Source: Zoroaster sp. YZ-2022
Taxonomy: Eukaryota; Echinodermata; Asteroidea; Forcipulatida; Zoroasteridae
NCBI GenBank assembly: GCA_029582265.1
Contig: CM055817.1
Span: forward strand, 54,359,711-54,423,710
Reading direction: 5' to 3'
Length of the DNA: 64,000 bases
Notes under the pieces: generated by a model
What the model saw: the letters and a program-made list of their open reading frames with translations, nothing else
The model's database searches: none
Told to the model about the DNA's origin: nothing
Translations under genes and position numbers: made by a program
Part shown: positions 48,891 to 60,452 of the stretch, piece by piece
Layout: every line of letters begins with the position of its first letter
How positions within the stretch are numbered: the first letter of the stretch is position 1

Positions 48891-49225
48891 TCGGACTATA
48901 TAATAAGCGTTTTGAAAGTTTTAGTTTTATCGTTTATCCATTTAATATTTATAAATATATTTTATTCAGCGGGTATGAGCGAGTTTGGTAAAAATGGGTC
49001 CTTGTTTAACCCGCCTTTCATTACCAGCCAGTTATGGCAGAATTACCGCTTCTTTACCACAGTAATTAGGGCCCCAACTGTCACTTCAGCACCAGTGGGT
49101 TTTCACAATTTCCCCTCACATTGAATTAGCGCCCTCACACGGCAGGAATACACACTTTTTAACTTTCTCATTTTATTATGTAGCAAATGAGTATACAAAA
49201 AGGGAGGAAAACATTGTTACCAAAA

Positions 49226-49740
49226 AACTAAATATTTGGATCAATATTTTACTTGCATAAAGTAAATGTAATACAAGATGGGTGATATTTCATGCAAATA
49301 CGGTACAGGTATACGATTTTTTTCCATGTGAAAAACAACTTGGATGTGAGATTTTTGGGGGATGTTGTTTGGTTATCTACTTGAAATGAACCATTTACTT
49401 GTATTCAGTGTAAATACATCACAATCAATACTAACACCCCACCCCTGATTCAATGTTGGTTTTGGACTAATCTGCAGATTTTTAGAGTGTAAAGCAAAAC
49501 AATTAAATATTTGGATCAGTATTTACACCTAATATAAATAATACAAATGGGTGATATTTCATGCAAATACAGTACAGGTATAAGATTATTTTTCCATGTG
49601 AAAAACAACTTGGATGTAAAGGATTTTGGGGGATTTTTTTGGTTATCCTACTTAGAAATGAACCATTTACTTGTATTCCAGTGTAAATACATCACAATCC
49701 ATACTAAACCACCCCCCACCCCCCAATACAATGTTGGTTT
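49226..49740. repeat. Tandem duplication of about 276 bp inside the piggyBac element
   Basis: Unit 1 (about 49226-49462) and unit 2 (about 49502-49740) share 'tgggtgatatttcatgcaaa', 'ccatgtgaaaaacaacttgg' and 'gaaatgaaccatttacttgt'. Unit 2 differs by a few indels. Non-coding subterminal region. Confidence 0.85.
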
Positions 49741-50639
49741 GGACTGCGCTAATCCTAAACGGCTTGTCCGGCCATTTCCCAACATTGAGAACCCAGGGAG
49801 TTTGAGAGGCAAATAGTATAGATTTACAATCAAGTGATGTGAGTATTTCATCAAGCAAGGAACTATGCACATAGAGTTGTGCTATTGTTTACAGATCATC
49901 TTTGTTTGTTTTCGCCTGCCTAATTTTTCGGTTACTACCAAACAATGTAGTCTAACGTTTCTTTTCCATTGGGTTTTTGCCAGGGATAGTGCTGTTGCCC
50001 TATAATATCAAACTCAATAGGAATATGGTATCTCAACTGACTTGTTGCGTTACGTTCCCAGCCAGCAAGCCCTGTACAATCCCTATCTTACAACGAAAAT
50101 CAAGGTTTACTGACATTTTGTTTCCCTGCTATACAATTGAATATTATACTCTGCTATTGACAAGCTACAAATATTCAGCATATGGAAAAAAATAACTCTT
50201 TCCACCATTTTCAAGCTTCTGTGTGTATGATTGTAGTACTGAAGAACATTGGTTATGCAAAGTCAAGTTCCACCCATGTTTTTTGTTGTAATCTTCAATA
50301 CAAGTGGGCTTCATAACATCACAAAATCCACTTTGGACAAATCAGTGTTACTACATTATAGTTAAAGTGTTACAGATTTTTGTCTTGCCAAACGATACAC
50401 AATTGCTTACCTTTCACCCAAAAAATGGGTCATCTCTTTTCTTCATTTATGTTTTTTTGGGGTTTTGCCGTACAATTGTTATTCCTGTAGCAAGTGTAAC
50501 GAACAGTTCCACATCGAATCCTAGTTTGTAAGTTTATTTTAAGAGCTGGGCACAAGTATAGCTAATTATCTACAATAATATATTACGTGTCCCATATTCT
50601 TAAATCCATGGACCAGATCAATGACGACTTTTCCTGCAA

Positions 50640-51331
50640 CTGTTGTTAGGTTTGGTGGATGGCAGTCTGATGACTTGAAATCGTCTGCATCACAAACAGT
50701 TTGGGTGTCGTCGGCTCACCGTATTACATTTCCAAAACGCACGTGTATCCTGTTTTGGGCTCGTTCAGGGGAGAAAGGCTTTAATGCACCCCGTTTGATA
50801 GGTTTTGTTAGGCATGTGCTGAACAAACTTAGCGTCCCTTAATTTCAACATACTCTCGTCTGGAGACAGATTCTGCGCAGGGTTATACAGTTTGAGAAGC
50901 TTTGGGACGAGGACTGCTATCAGGGCCGGCTTTGGAAGGTTGTCCCACACGTTTGGCCAGACTCTACGAGGAATTTGGTTATTTGAGAAACCGAAGAATT
51001 GAACTGAACCGATTTCGGGACGCGGTCGACGGGTAGAATGGGATGCGAAGAACTTCCAGATCGTGACCAGTACATCTTGTATTGAGAGGATTTGTTTAAT
51101 ACCCATAGCAATGAGAAGTACTACAAATGCCATCATTTCTGGGATACGGTTGGGTGCCGGAGATTGTTGACCAAGGTTGATTCTGTTGTTTGCTGCGTAG
51201 CGATTAGTCTCATCGACGAGTATATCCACGAGTTGACAAAAAGCCAGCTTGAAGATCACTACTGCCGACAGTGTGGCAAAGTCACCGGTGGTGGAGATTT
51301 CCATTGAATTGCACAAGTCCACCCTCATCAA
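50640..51331 (-). pseudogene. piggyBac-like transposase, partial (DDE_Tnp_1_7 type)
   Basis: A 188-codon open frame (50765-51331) includes FCQLVDILVDETNRYAANNR, MAFVVLLIAMGIKQI and, near its end, SPDESMLKLRDAKFVQHMPN. The last corresponds to the first catalytic-Asp region of piggyBac transposases ('D-E-x-M'), the preceding part to the dimerisation domain. Directly after the stop, another frame reads EPKTGYTCVLEM, so a frameshift truncates the frame before the other two catalytic Asp. No further transposase sequence follows, so most of the catalytic and Cys-rich C-terminal parts are missing. Confidence 0.75.
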
Positions 51332-52599
51332 TAATGAATATGATCGTTCTTGATCTCCGGTCGGCTGTCACGCTTGCTGGTAGGTGAGCTGCAACAGAAA
51401 ATACAATATCTCAATGCTGCATGTGCACGGGCCGCAGGGAGTTCATGCGCAAAATGAATATTGTGCTGAAAAAAAATCATGGCCAGATTCCATCCACTCC
51501 TCCAAACTCGTTTATCGATAAATTTTTCGTTTTAATGTGGGTTAGCAGATGTGAATTTAACTTCTTGCATAAATACGACTTGTAAAGGGCCTTTCAGCGA
51601 ATACAAGGCTATTCTTTTGGAAAACTTGAGACCTAAGAGTGCATTTTCAACCTGTTAACGCTAAAACAACACGACCAGCTATGGGTAAATGTTAAAAATT
51701 TCTATGCTATATCTATATACATCAATGTCGTCATCAACTTGCTGTTTCAATGAATACAAATATTACCCCAACAAACTACCTAGTGTACATTTTACTTGAC
51801 GTTTTGACAGTCAGGGGTGAGGTTGGTCAATCGTAAGGGATCCTTTTTCTAAATTACATTACTCAACTCAACAGTTTAGCAACATAATGGCCCCGCTATA
51901 TCTAGGAAAATAAGATGAATTACGTTAATTTGCATTGGCCAGGAAGTAACGTTAACTGTGTGTGTGGTTGTTGTTTTACTGTGATTTTGGCCTACCTTCA
52001 AGTTCAACGTCGTCGTCGTCATCAAAATTACTTCGTCATCGATTCTGAGCCACCGCTTGCCAAAATCAGCCAAAAATGCCGCGCATCATTTATGTCGTTT
52101 TCCATCATGATTGCAACTAAATTCAACTGACCGTTGCGGAAGCGGAAGTGGACGCCTGCACCAAAAACCACAAAGTGACGCCTTTCTTTCATACCTTCAT
52201 TCCTGTCAATAGGGCATAACTTAAAACAACTCAAAGCATTTTCAGGTGGTTGATTGGTCGCCGTCGGTCGTCAAGACGTACCGATTCCCGGCACCTTTGG
52301 GAAACCCACAGGAAGGGCGTATCACAACAAAGGCTCTTTGCAGAGCCCGTGCGGGATCGAAAGGGTTAACTAACCACATTTGCGTCACTATAGATAATCC
52401 AATCGTTGCGGTGGTTTAGCCGTCTTTTATATCTAATTTCCTAAATCGAGCCGGTTTCATTTTAAATATTTTTTCGCCGGGCGTACTGTATAAAACGACT
52501 AAAAGAGTCACTGCTGGCGCTGTGATAAACAAGTCAGCGATTGTTTCTATCTATCGGCGTGAGACGCGGCCCCATAATCGTTAAATATAATATTTAAAA

Positions 52600-53480
52600 A
52601 CTTTTTATTCCATTTCACGAAACGATGGTTCTCGTCGTCTGCGAAAGCGGGTTCTCAGCAGGGTTAGCAGATCAGGTTTTGAACGGTTCGTTTGGCGTCT
52701 GTTGGTTCTGGGTCTGCTGTCTAAACAGCCGTAAGCGATACCCCTAATCGCTTCAACCAATAACTACATCGATGACAAAATAAGCTCGTTTATTCTCGAC
52801 GGGTTGTTTTCTTCCACGACTCGGCGCATCGCGAAACGTTTCAACGCTTTCGCGGGTTGTAAAGTTGTAATTTTTTCTTTTATTAATTTCGGCTAGTCTT
52901 TTCAGCCACCAACTCTATTTAGGTTTTTTGGTTTAGTCTAGCTTTGGTTGGGTTACAGTCTTCGGCGTTGAAGTTTGCGGTTGCATCCGGTTCGGTTGCA
53001 ATCTGCTCGTTCGTTTCAATAAAGCTTTTATTATCTACAAGATTCTTCTTTTCTTTTAAATGTTTACCGTAATTAGCGAAGCGCTGAGCGAACGATCAAC
53101 ATGCAGCACAGTATGTTCACACGCCACGGTAAGCATGGTAGAAATGAACGGATCTTTTCTAAATCTGAAATTAATTTGCAACCCCATCATCAATTTGAAA
53201 TCATAGCCCGTCTAAATCATACGATTTAAACTAAATCCTAATAGTTTGGCGTATAGCGTTATAATCTAGCGCTACTAAAGACTGAGTAATATCGCGACTA
53301 ATTTAGTTTCGTATTACGTGTGCCGCGCGTCTCGCTCTTCAGTGAACAAAGCTTCAATATCGCTAACGCTTAGTTCTTCCGAAAACTTTTCGAATCTCCT
53401 CCACTACAACAGATAAAGACATTTTGTTTCAACGACGTATCATCATTGATATTGTCATCGCCCGCAGTGTTACCAGTGGA
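52600..53480 (-). pseudogene. Unidentified Polinton gene, minus strand, frameshifted
   Basis: Pieces read KWKKHITKRKSTGNTAGDDN (about 53.5 kb), FSEELSVSDIEALFTEERDA (about 53.35 kb) and KALKRFAMRRVVEENNPSRI (about 52.83 kb). The composition is charged and helical with a basic tail, like a nucleic-acid-binding or scaffold protein, and no catalytic motif is visible. Its place between integrase and ATPase might suggest the protease, but I see no His-Asp/Glu-Cys pattern. Unassigned. Confidence 0.4.
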
Positions 53481-53879
53481 TTTTCGTTTAGTTATGTGCT
53501 TCTTCCATTTATTACATTAGAATAATCGTTAAATTGCAAAAAAAATATAGGAAACCAATAAATTAATTTCAGTGTATCGACGTTTAAGTTCGTTAGGTTA
53601 AACGTTGAATCTTTTACTTGTTCAGCAGATATGCTCGTAATATACCTTTTTTACTTTTTCAGTATTCTCGTTTAAAACTTGCCACTAGGTTTCTCTTTCT
53701 TTTTCATTAACAGAGGAAGTTGGTTAAGATTATATATAAAATCATTTACTCGTTCAGCAGATATATTCGTAAATATAACTTTTACTCGTTCAGCATTCAT
53801 ATTTATAAATAGATCTTATAAATATTTATTAAATACGAGACAACAACAGGTGTAATTACTAATGACCTAGTGGTGATAC

Positions 53880-54190
53880 TCTTAACCTGTGAGATCGCTC
53901 AACGACTATATGCAACCCTGCAGTAACATGTAACATGTAGTAACATGTGGTAACGTGTGGGTAACCTATGGGTAGTGCTAGAGAGCCTACAGTAATTGCT
54001 CAACGACCACAGTGGCGACCTGCTAAACGACCTACGGTGCTCAGCGACCTCTCAACGTACTACAGTAGTTGCTCAACGACCTACGGTAATTACTCTTAAC
54101 CGGTGGTAGTGCTCTTAATTTAAGTGGTAGTTGCTCTTAATTTGAAAGTGGTAATTGCACAAGACTGTGGTAACCCTACAGGCAACCCTT
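53880..54190. repeat. Degenerate minisatellite 'gctcaacgacctacggt'
   Basis: About a dozen imperfect units of 15-25 bp built from 'ttgctcaacgacctacggta' and 'gtggtagttgctcttaat', plus 'gtaacatgtggtaac' repeats at 53925-53965. It lies just past the 3' end of the ATPase gene. Confidence 0.7.
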
Positions 54191-54785
54191 GGTCACGTAT
54201 TTCATAATCCGTGCCAAGTGATCCGTTTTAAAATCAACTTGCGATGTAAAACTCGTTTAGTTGCTCATTACGAAAGGATCTCGTAACTCTTCGTCGGAAT
54301 AACATCATTTTCTCTAAGACAATTCTCGTACAGTCTCTATCTTTACAATAAAACAAACACACCCATTTTGAGTTGTTCTAAGTCTTTCAATACGCTATTA
54401 TATTTTTGCGAAAGAATCCAACTGTGTTGTACGTGTCTACCGCTCATGAGGTTGAGTAATCATACATTTATTATTCTCGTCGTATTTTATAATGTAACTG
54501 TTGTAAGCGCTGCAATCGTCTATAATAAACAACGTTCTTATTTGAAAGCATCATATAAATTTGTAGCCCTATTCAGCGATATGTCGTTTAAATCGTTAAC
54601 GTGTACGTTATCGTCGTTTAGAACCCATTTCTTTTGTACGTATCGTTGTAGCTTAGAAGATGGTGGGGCATAATGTATAACGATATTTTGAAATATTTCA
54701 AATATTCATTTCTAATAATTCGGCTCAAATTCAGTTTTTCGCATCCCGGTGGCGCAATTAACGGCGTGTGGATGTTAGGTAACAT
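54190..54785 (-). pseudogene. Packaging-type (FtsK/HerA, A32-like) ATPase of the Polinton, frameshifted
   Basis: Likely start ATG at 54785 (MLPNIHTPLIAPPGC). The P-loop (Walker A) follows at 54729-54752 and is damaged: one base appears lost inside it, so the Gly-Lys-Thr part is read out of frame. After further shifts, a Walker-B-like hydrophobic block with acidic residues lies near 54.52-54.55 kb, then SGRHVQHSWILSQKYNSVLK (about 54.4 kb), the arginine/sensor-like block conserved in these ATPases. Size of about 200 codons is normal. In related elements it drives DNA into capsids. Homology by motif only; not functional as read. Confidence 0.7.
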
Positions 54786-54866
54786 TTCTTTTTACTATAA
54801 GCGGCCCGGCGTTTTAAATATCCGCGCCTTAATAATCTACCAGTCAAAACGACGAGTTTATAATAT

Positions 54867-55796
54867 TTAGTTAGCACGCGTGCACTTGATAATAAAACCA
54901 CACATGTTTAGTTCACCCGCATTTTTCGGCTTCTTTTTCAATTTGAATAGTAATTCCTTCAGCTCAAGTTTTAGCACTCGTCTTGCTTCGATGTAATTAT
55001 TATCGGTACTCGTTCTTAAATCTAAATAAACCATGTATCGATTTAGAAATAATAACAACTGGTTTGACGTTACTCAAAATTTAACGCTTGTACGACAGCG
55101 CATAGCGTGTTGTTGTTTTCGAATCACCGAAATATTTTGAAATCTCTTCAATGTTGATACACGCATTTCCGTGCGTAGGTTGATTGGGTTGCCTTCGATA
55201 AACAATCAGGCATTATTTTCGGATTATAAAACGTTGCTTTCTTTCAGCAGTGGGTTCTCTGAAATAAAACAATATTCTTTCCTTGTACACTTTTGCCGGG
55301 GTATTTAAATTGTGTTCCACATCGTGTCGCTTTTATTTGCGCAGGTCACGCTTTGTCTTAATGCGCGATCAACGCAATATCTCAACCGAGAGGTATATTG
55401 ATTTTCCAATCGTTCCGAGCGAGTTCAGCATATGGGCCTGGAATTCTAAAGGAATTCCGCTTATGATATATTTCCGCGGAATCGTCGGTGGTTGTCCGTT
55501 GAAAATTTAAACGCACGAGTTCAAAGTCAGTCGTCTCCGATGCTGACTGATATGGGATGGTCGGTCAACAATTCAAAATCGAGAATGTAATACCTATTTT
55601 TATACGCGTCCGCATTAGCTTTATCTTTTCCTCCGTTACCACTTATATTTTTATCGCTAGCGTCTATTCTTAATTTAGTCACGTTTGCATCTTCGATTCC
55701 TTGATAAACTAAATTTTCGCGTTGATCTTTAGTTGTCATTCGTCCTTGTAACAGTGAACACATCCGTCGTCTAGTAAATATTTCATTTCCTTCCAT
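54867..55796 (-). pseudogene. Probable capsid-class (jelly-roll type) structural protein of the Polinton
   Basis: Upstream of the ATPase on the same strand. The first frame is open for 89 codons from ATG 55796 (MEGNEIFTRRRMCSLLQGRM; later YYILDFELLTDHPIS), the last for 63 codons (54867-55058; MVYLDLRTSTDNNYIEARRV). Between them at least three frames alternate. Beta-rich composition, short N-terminal basic stretch, and position beside the packaging ATPase fit a capsid protein. The overall size of about 310 codons is small for a major capsid protein, so a minor capsid or truncated copy is possible. The assignment is inference. Confidence 0.5.
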
Positions 55797-55829
55797 TTTA
55801 ATAATTATATATGTTTGATGGCTCTATAA

Positions 55830-57060
55830 TGTTCTTTCAACGTTCTGGCACCATCAACTCGAGCCCCAGCAGGTTCCTATAGTGAAAGCTAATCACGCGA
55901 TGTGTGTGTTGGGACGACGTCATTTAATTCAATTGGAAAGCAGACCGTCAACAATTGGATTTTCGGTAATGGGTACTCGGATTGTTACATAATGACGACT
56001 TGACGCAATCCTTTTGCACCTCGTGGTTCTCTTATTCTGTATAGATTCAACACATCTCCCGATACGTATTACTAGCCATATTTATAACATATAAACATAA
56101 TAATTTTTTTATCTTTAAAAGAAACTATAATTTACCAAACTATATTTACCTGACACAGTTTTGACAACCTCTTGTTGTACGTATGGACTGGCTAAACAGC
56201 CGATCCACACGGCTTAAGAAGGAAAATGAACAATATAACGGCTAGTAATTCAAAAGAACCGCTGGAACGAGGAAGAACAAAACCAACAGTTATCACACAA
56301 AGAACCATGGATTAATATTCAAATAAACTTAACATCATAATTTATTTATAACAACCGACACTACCATTCGAGAACGCATTATAACTACTAGAAACATCTT
56401 TACATAAATAAAGAGAACTTACACATAATAGCCAAGCGAAGTTACAAGCGGTTATAAAAAGCAAAAGGTGCTCTGCCGGCGGCTGAACACGGGTGACGGC
56501 TGAGCTATGTCTAACGGTGACCAACAACGATATTGACAACATCAACAGCGAAGAAGGTATGCAGGACGACGACCTCCATCATCAGCCAGTTCCGGGGTCC
56601 AGCAGCACTCACTGTATACGCCACAGTCAGGCGCCAACTCCGGCATCCCTCAGCCGAAGCGATAGAAACAAAAACACTACCCAGCCGCACCCCATGATCC
56701 ACTGCCCACAGAGAGCTGCTTACTGGGTTTACGTACCCATTTTATACAGGGCCCGATTTGGTTAAATGAGGCCAAACATAATGCCGCCGTACAGCCTGTC
56801 CACAACATACTAAAGAACACACAAACATAAAAAGAAACATATGGAAGAATACAATCACCAGGATCATTTAGAAATTCCCAAGCTCTGGGCCAGGGAGGAA
56901 ATAAAGGGTGTTAAAAATCCTCGACTGTAACAATGTTTTAATTCCTTTAAAAATACAAACTTGTAATTTTTTTTGGAATAATTTTATAAAAAAGTGACAA
57001 ATAAACTATATATTTGCAAACTATAATAATTCTTTATCTTTTTAAAAATAAAAGATTGTG
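55830..57060. other. Gap between divergent gene blocks, with a GC-richer insert
   Basis: 56150-56900 differs in composition from the AT-rich Polinton and has overlapping open frames on both strands (56493-56765 plus, 56511-56702 minus) rich in His, Ser and Pro. No terminal repeats or motifs found. It may be a foreign insertion or a decayed non-conserved gene. Confidence 0.35.
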
Positions 57061-57799
57061 TCTACTATAGCGATGATGATCCGGTGGCGCTGTAATTAAC
57101 GCGTTAGCATTTACCGAGATCAATTTTTATTTAATGATTTACGTGGCGACGCGAAAACGACTGGTAAGAACGTAAAAACGGTTGGCGATTGAGCAACTTT
57201 TTCGAAGCTAGAGATGAATTTAGCAAAAAGCGTTTCAAATACCATAAGATTATTTATAACGAAAAGAAATACAAAAAAAAAAAGAATCGAACATGCCGAA
57301 GAACATTTAATAATATCGATGATGAAGTGGAATGAATGAATAATTCCTCGAGAGTTAGTAGCGAACGGTAATGCAGGTACCTCTTGATTCATGATGAACC
57401 TCTCAACTATCAAACTACTACGTTTCTAGCAGATCAAAAAACGCGAAATTGTGTTATAAATGCCTGGAATGAGTATTGTGGGTTACGCGAGTTATCAAAT
57501 TATTGAAAAAGATAAAAAAGTAATTATAAAAATGGCGGAAGGAAAGCCTATATAGGGGATATGGATCCGATTTTTGAAAATCCAGATGAAGAAAGAAGAT
57601 AATGATGGATATATATGAATGATATGTAACAACTTGGGTGATATTCCAATAGAACAAAGAAACTTCTTTTTAGTGCTACCGACTTTATCTCACGAAAATA
57701 GAATGTACGTAAAAATAGTCGATGATTTTATACGAGTATGAGGTTTTTAAGCTCTATAAAAGGCCTATACTAGATTCAAGTATAAACTAGAACTAATGA

Positions 57800-58961
57800 A
57801 AACTAAAAATTAGGTTTACTTTTTTTATAAAGGCAATACAGAAATACGATTAACTAATTTAAAAACGGGTGGATTTTAAAGTAGGGATTCGATCAAAGAG
57901 TTTAACTGGAAGTGATTTAACAGCTTTCGGCCCCAAACATAAATCTATTTCTAATATTATAGGAATTGCAAGCTTAGACGTAGTAATAAAAAGAAATTTA
58001 GATGGAACAATTAAGCCGTCATAAATTTAAAAATCCAGAGGCTCTAGCAATCCAGATTTTTAGTACAAATTCAGATGGCGCGTTTGGTCGTAGAAAGAGT
58101 ACCATCTATAACTCAACAACGCGTAGAAAAATCAATACAAGTTCAAGGAAGCTATCGAAATATGGCTACTTTCGAGAGATCAAAACACTCAAACAGGGAA
58201 TTAAATATAGAGTGGCGAGAAATAGAATCGCTCAAGCATGTATTGTGTCTACGAGTCCGGGTGAACAATTAAAATCTTTTAAGTAAATTAAAAACACTGA
58301 CAAGAATTTATGATGATATGAAAAAGTAATTAGCGACGCTGAAGAAAGAGAGAGATTGAGTAAAAATGATGTAGCGACGCTGAAGAAAGAGATTGATAAA
58401 ATCACATCAAAGTGTCATCAAATTGCGAGAACTAGTAGACGATAAACAAATTCTTCGTGAAACAAATTGATGCACTCATGATTACGTTCTTCACGTGGTC
58501 AAATCAAAGAATTAAAGGAAACCCAGCTTAAAATGTTAGAAAAGGGATATTACGTTGGGAGATAAAATTAAAACTTTTATTTAGAGAACAGGGTATAACG
58601 TGTGGTCAGTATATTAACGGCTTTTAGTATGACCATCGCTTTATCGTTGAAGCGATTACCAGCGTCGTAAATTCAGTTATGCAAAACCTACGCCACACCA
58701 CCAGAACCGCGCCTGCACCACCGGAACCTAGTGAAGGCGGTGTAAAAGTGGATAGAAAAACATTTAAAAATTTAGCGAATGTATTATCTAAACTAGGTGC
58801 GAAAGCTTTAGCCGCTTTACCGGCTATTATAGGATCGGTTGTAGTTGGCAGTTATTTAAAACAGCTTCAACGTGATTACGTGAGCGGCTGAACATTTATA
58901 GCTGGCGCTAAGTGGAGTTGGAGTATTAGTTTTAGCCTATACGCAGAAAATGCTAAAATAA
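57800..58961 (+). pseudogene. Coiled-coil plus C-terminal membrane protein of the Polinton, frameshifted
   Basis: Frame pieces: FYKGNTEIRLTNLKTGG (57.83 kb), a 94-codon frame (58002-58286), charged helical pieces to 58.5 kb, LFREQGITCGQYI (58.59 kb), a Pro-rich linker (APAPPEPSEGG) and ALAALPAIIGSVVVGSYLK (58679-58891). Another frame ends GVGVLVLAYTQKMLK at stop 58959-58961. The layout (globular N-terminus, coiled coil, short 'LREQGIT' block, Pro-rich linker, hydrophobic end) resembles an uncharacterised protein I associate with metazoan Polintons. Function unknown; membrane or virion attachment is a guess. Confidence 0.5.
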
Positions 58962-59029
58962 CAATTCGTAAATCATAATACCGAGCGTGGTTAAACGGTG
59001 AAACCAACAACCAAAGAATTTTTCTTCTG

Positions 59030-59150
59030 TGACCATCTTCTTTTACCGTAGATTCTAACTCGTGGTCTTCTTTACCGTAGATTCTTTAACTCGTGGTCTT
59101 CTTTTATCGTAGATTCTAACACGTGGTCTTCTTTTATCGTAGTTTCTAAA
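59030..59150. repeat. Four tandem 30-32 bp repeats at the 3' end of the next minus-strand gene
   Basis: Units 'cgtagattctaactcgtggt-cttctttta' repeat four times and encode the C-terminal 'YDKRRPRV' repeats of the minus-strand protein. Unit length not divisible by three in all copies, so expansion changes frame. Confidence 0.85.
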
Positions 59151-60300
59151 AGAGTCTTGCGAGTGTGCTATAGAAAGATATTCTGAATCGTCTTGTACGT
59201 GTTTAGCAGTTTGAGGTAGTTGCGTTTGTTCTAGCGGTAGAATAGGAGGAACAACAGGCGTTGAATTCGTATTTAAATTTGAACCTAAAGATAAAGATAA
59301 ACCACTCGTCGCTATTAATAAATTATTATTGTATCCGACGTATGTTCCTATTCGTAAATTCATATCGCTCGGCATCATGTATAAATTTTCTCCGATGGCA
59401 AATTGGTAATTGCGAACGAGCGTATTGTTATACATCTTGATATCGTTGAATACTAGTTTGTAAATCAACCGGAGAGTCAATTTCTGATTCGGTTATATTT
59501 ATAAATTCACGTTGCGCGTCTAAACCGGTACCACCCGCTAAAAATGAGCTTTTTGCTTGCGCTTGAGCTCCTAAAATCGCGTAAACGTACGTTCTTATAG
59601 AATCGTTAATTCGTTGCGTACCAACGTCCGTAAAACCTACAGACACGCCGATTATAAATTTTGACCAAGCTGTTTTAACGCTATTAGATTGTAAAATGTA
59701 ACTTACTCTTATAGTGTGTTCTTTTCGATTATGCACTCCATCGTCAAAAGCCATTCTTGTTTCACCCACTGGCCTGGGATCGTTTAGAGAAATAAGGCCA
59801 GTGGCGGGATTTAAAATAGAATTGTCGTAGTTGTGACCGGGCACGGGTTCGTATCCTCTACTTCCGATTTGATGCCAATAATAAGCGGTACCTAGTCCAT
59901 CGCTGTACGCATCAACTCGTTGTTTCCAATTAGTGTTTTGCGAAGGTGAAATTCTTTTACACAAGTTTTTATACGCGCTTATATTGATATTGTTATCGAG
60001 CGCGTTAAAATAATTTTGAAAAGATGTGGGGCAACTCATTTCTTTGAGTAACCGTCTAATTTGATAATAGACGTGAAATCTAAAAAAACTACGAATTATC
60101 ACGTTCGAATGGTTCAAATGATAATAACTCACGCCGCATCTCGTCGTAGCGCAATACGTCGCAAAATTTATTTGATTTTGATAAAAAATTAGCGGATTAT
60201 GATGATAATCATCAACAACTTTATCACCGACTACTTTAGGTAACTTGTAGTTGCTGAAAACATTGTTAAAACGAACGTTAAAAAACTCGTTCTTGTTTAT
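59055..60300 (-). pseudogene. Unassigned conserved Polinton protein (virion-type), one main frameshift
   Basis: Two long frames overlap at 59428-59480: 234 codons (59428-60132) and 141 codons (59055-59480). Recognisable runs are FRFHVYYQIRRLLKEMSCPT, NDSIRTYVYAILGAQAQAKS, GGTGLDAQREFINI and, in the second frame, NLYMMPSDMNLRIGTYVGYN. The frame also extends above 60132 to about 60.3 kb (FATYCATTRCGVSYYHL). Helical middle, no catalytic motif, Arg-rich repeated tail. I recall similar proteins in other Polintons without an assigned function. Length of about 400 residues and one break make it among the better preserved large genes here. Confidence 0.6.
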
Positions 60301-60452
60301 TTAAATATTTATACTTGTTAAATCTCCATCGTTAAAATCGAGAGCGCGCTTTAAAATTTCCGGATGCTGGATATGAATACTTATAATTACTCTTGAATGT
60401 TAATGGAAACGTCATTTATTATTATTTACTATTATAAATTCTAAATAATAAA

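Larger units (their letters stand above)
49010..52365. mobile_element. piggyBac-type DNA transposon nested in the Polinton, 3356 bp
   Basis: TTAA lies exactly on both sides (49006-49009 and 52366-52369). Ends CCCGCCTTTCATTACC and the inverse of CCCTTTCGATCC, i.e. CCC...GGG termini with one small indel between arms. A subterminal stem-loop GGCTCT-ttgc-AGAGCC lies at 52332-52347, as is common near such ends. It contains a piggyBac-transposase-like frame on the minus strand. It split the Polinton between integrase and the next minus-strand gene. Confidence 0.85.

Noticed and set aside
52600..53480. Adenovirus-type cysteine protease gene
   Set aside because: The position would suit it, but no His-Asp/Glu-Cys arrangement or conserved surrounding blocks could be seen in any frame.
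55283..55510. Plus-strand 75-aa protein inside the capsid-class gene
   Set aside because: Lies antisense to the broken minus-strand gene, whose flanking frames fit better; treated as a shadow frame.
57120..57413. Minus-strand 97-aa membrane-like protein
   Set aside because: Hydrophobicity comes from the antisense of a Lys-rich A-run; no supporting context.
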